The translations under genes were made by a program, and so were the position numbers. A DNA stretch of 5,141 nt, taken from positions 1-5,141 of the forward strand of contig JBAWVR010000055.1 in the NCBI GenBank assembly GCA_037147155.1, written 5' to 3'. Shown piece after piece: positions 4,667-5,141 of this stretch. Under the pieces are notes generated by a model. That model saw only the letters and a program-made list of their open reading frames with translations. It did not search any database and was not told the DNA's origin. Each line of letters begins with the position of its first letter. Within the stretch, counting starts at the first letter, position 1. Source of the DNA: JBAWVR01 sp037147155. Lineage in GTDB: Bacteria; Patescibacteriota; Minisyncoccia; Phycocordibacterales; GWA1-40-21.

Positions 4667-4695
4667 GCGCCCCGCTATCTTGCGGGGCGCTTTTC
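4667..4695 (+). terminator. Strong GC-rich terminator after the WG-repeat gene
   Basis: A perfect 9-bp stem GCGCCCCGC (4667-4675) and GCGGGGCGC (4682-4690) with the loop TATCTT is followed by TTTTC. It insulates the WG-repeat gene from the murA promoter, which starts only a few bases later. Confidence 0.92.
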
Positions 4696-4697
4696 AT

Positions 4698-4725
4698 TTG
4701 CACGATATAGCACATATGCTATAAT
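4698..4725 (+). promoter_or_regulatory. Promoter of the HTH-murA fusion gene
   Basis: A perfect TATAAT (4720-4725) preceded by TGC (4717-4719) forms an extended -10. The -35 is poor, TTGCAC (4698-4703), with a 16-bp spacer, as expected when the TG motif compensates. The predicted start is near 4732, leaving a leader of about 24 nt without a Shine-Dalgarno sequence. Confidence 0.7.
4706..4723. promoter_or_regulatory. 18-bp inverted repeat overlapping the murA -10: candidate auto-operator
   Basis: Perfect 7-bp arms TATAGCA (4706-4712) and TGCTATA (4717-4723) flank the spacer CATA. The right half contains the TG and most of the TATAAT box, so a bound dimer would block RNA polymerase. Cro/C1-type HTH proteins typically bind such short two-fold sites as dimers, and the gene directly downstream encodes one fused to MurA. 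Autoregulation is an inference. The element does not continue into a T-tract and is not a terminator. Confidence 0.6.
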
Positions 4726-4755
4726 TGTTCCATTAACATTTAAAAATATTTGTAC

Positions 4756-5141
4756 ATGAATGAACTAACATCCATTGGCAAAGTAATTCAAGACTTACGC
4801 CAAAAGAAAAATTTGACCCAAGAACAATTTGCTCAAAAGCTCGGCACCACCCAGAGTGCGATTGCTCGTATTGAAACTGGCGAGCAAAACCTCACCACTG
4901 AAATGATCGGCAAGATTAGTGATGCTTTGGATTTTAATTTGGTTCAAGTCTCTGACGGTGCTCTCAATATTGAAATTCATGGCGGCAAAAAGCTCGCTGG
5001 TGAGATTGTAACCAAGACTTCCAAAAACGGCGCGGTTGGACTACTTTGTGCTTCCCTTCTAAATCATGGCAAGACTACTTTGAAAAATGTACCGAAGATT
5101 GAAGAGGTCTATCGCATTATTGAAGTACTCCAAAGTATCGG
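4756..5141 (+). CDS. murA: HTH-XRE domain fused to MurA (UDP-GlcNAc enolpyruvyl transferase), 5' part
   Basis: Partial: 128 full codons are present and the frame is open at the window end. Residues 7-63 form a complete Cro/C1-type helix-turn-helix: IGKVIQDLRQKKNLTQEQFA then KLGTTQSAIARIETGEQ, with the typical TQEQFA helix 2 and the recognition helix TQSAIARIE. From about residue 70 the sequence becomes the MurA N-terminus: LNIEIHGGKKLAGEIVTKTSKNGAVG, whose K90-N91 corresponds to the conserved Lys22-Asn23 substrate-binding pair of E. coli MurA, followed by NVPKIEEVYRIIEVLQSIG (111-129), matching NVPKLxDV. MurA transfers enolpyruvate from PEP to UDP-GlcNAc, the first committed step of peptidoglycan synthesis in the cytoplasm. 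The active-site Cys/Asp loop lies outside the window. The join is direct, with no stop or frameshift and only about six linker residues. The start at 4756 is the first ATG after the promoter and the only one that gives the whole HTH; no Shine-Dalgarno is visible. The gene has its own promoter with a palindrome across the -10. Confidence 0.88.
   Translation, partial: MNELTSIGKVIQDLRQKKNLTQEQFAQKLGTTQSAIARIETGEQNLTTEMIGKISDALDFNLVQVSDGALNIEIHGGKKLAGEIVTKTSKNGAVGLLCASLLNHGKTTLKNVPKIEEVYRIIEVLQSI

Noticed and set aside
4795..4980. 61-aa minus-strand frame
   Set aside because: It is antisense to the HTH-MurA coding sequence, whose domains are clearly recognisable.
1..5141. CRISPR array, tRNA or rRNA genes
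   Set aside because: No regularly spaced direct repeats, tRNA cloverleaf with T-arm, or conserved rRNA segments were seen.

Overview
The window reads as a piece of a compact, moderately AT-rich bacterial chromosome, most likely from the Candidate Phyla Radiation (Patescibacteria, Parcubacteria-like). This assignment is an inference from three things: a short delta'-type clamp-loader protein without a P-loop, a MurA with a DNA-binding domain fused to its N-terminus, and small proteins I cannot place. TGA is used as a genuine stop (the gene at 627-926 and the gene at 3949-4653), which argues against the recoded Gracilibacteria/Absconditabacteria code.

Layout. 1-247 has no gene and holds a 92-bp REP/MITE-like palindromic element (138-229). 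From 248 to 3509 everything is on the minus strand. In transcription order these are mreB (3444-2431), a long hairpin at its stop codon, an unrecognised 127-aa protein (2271-1888) with a UUCG terminator, a perfect 34-bp palindrome, a holB-like gene (1744-1025) that appears to be leaderless, and a two-gene operon of small, probably paralogous proteins (926-627 and 604-299) closed by a terminator at 248-293. From about 3554 onward everything is on the plus strand. This half holds a promoter-to-terminator unit with no credible ORF (3588-3841, candidate structured ncRNA), a degenerate WG-repeat protein (3949-4653), a strong terminator, and the start of an HTH-XRE::MurA fusion (4756 to the window end).

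How the parts fit. MreB (elongation scaffold) and MurA (first committed step of peptidoglycan precursor synthesis) both serve cell-wall growth and lie on either side of the divergent centre. The most interesting signal is at the right edge. The murA reading frame begins with a complete Cro/C1-type helix-turn-helix, and an 18-bp inverted repeat (4706-4723) overlaps its own extended -10 box. That suggests a cell-wall enzyme that represses or senses through its own promoter. The second is the ~254-nt transcript with at least seven hairpins between mreB and the WG-repeat gene. All three plus-strand promoters carry a TGn extended -10, and translation starts are mixed: strong Shine-Dalgarno, none visible, and leaderless.
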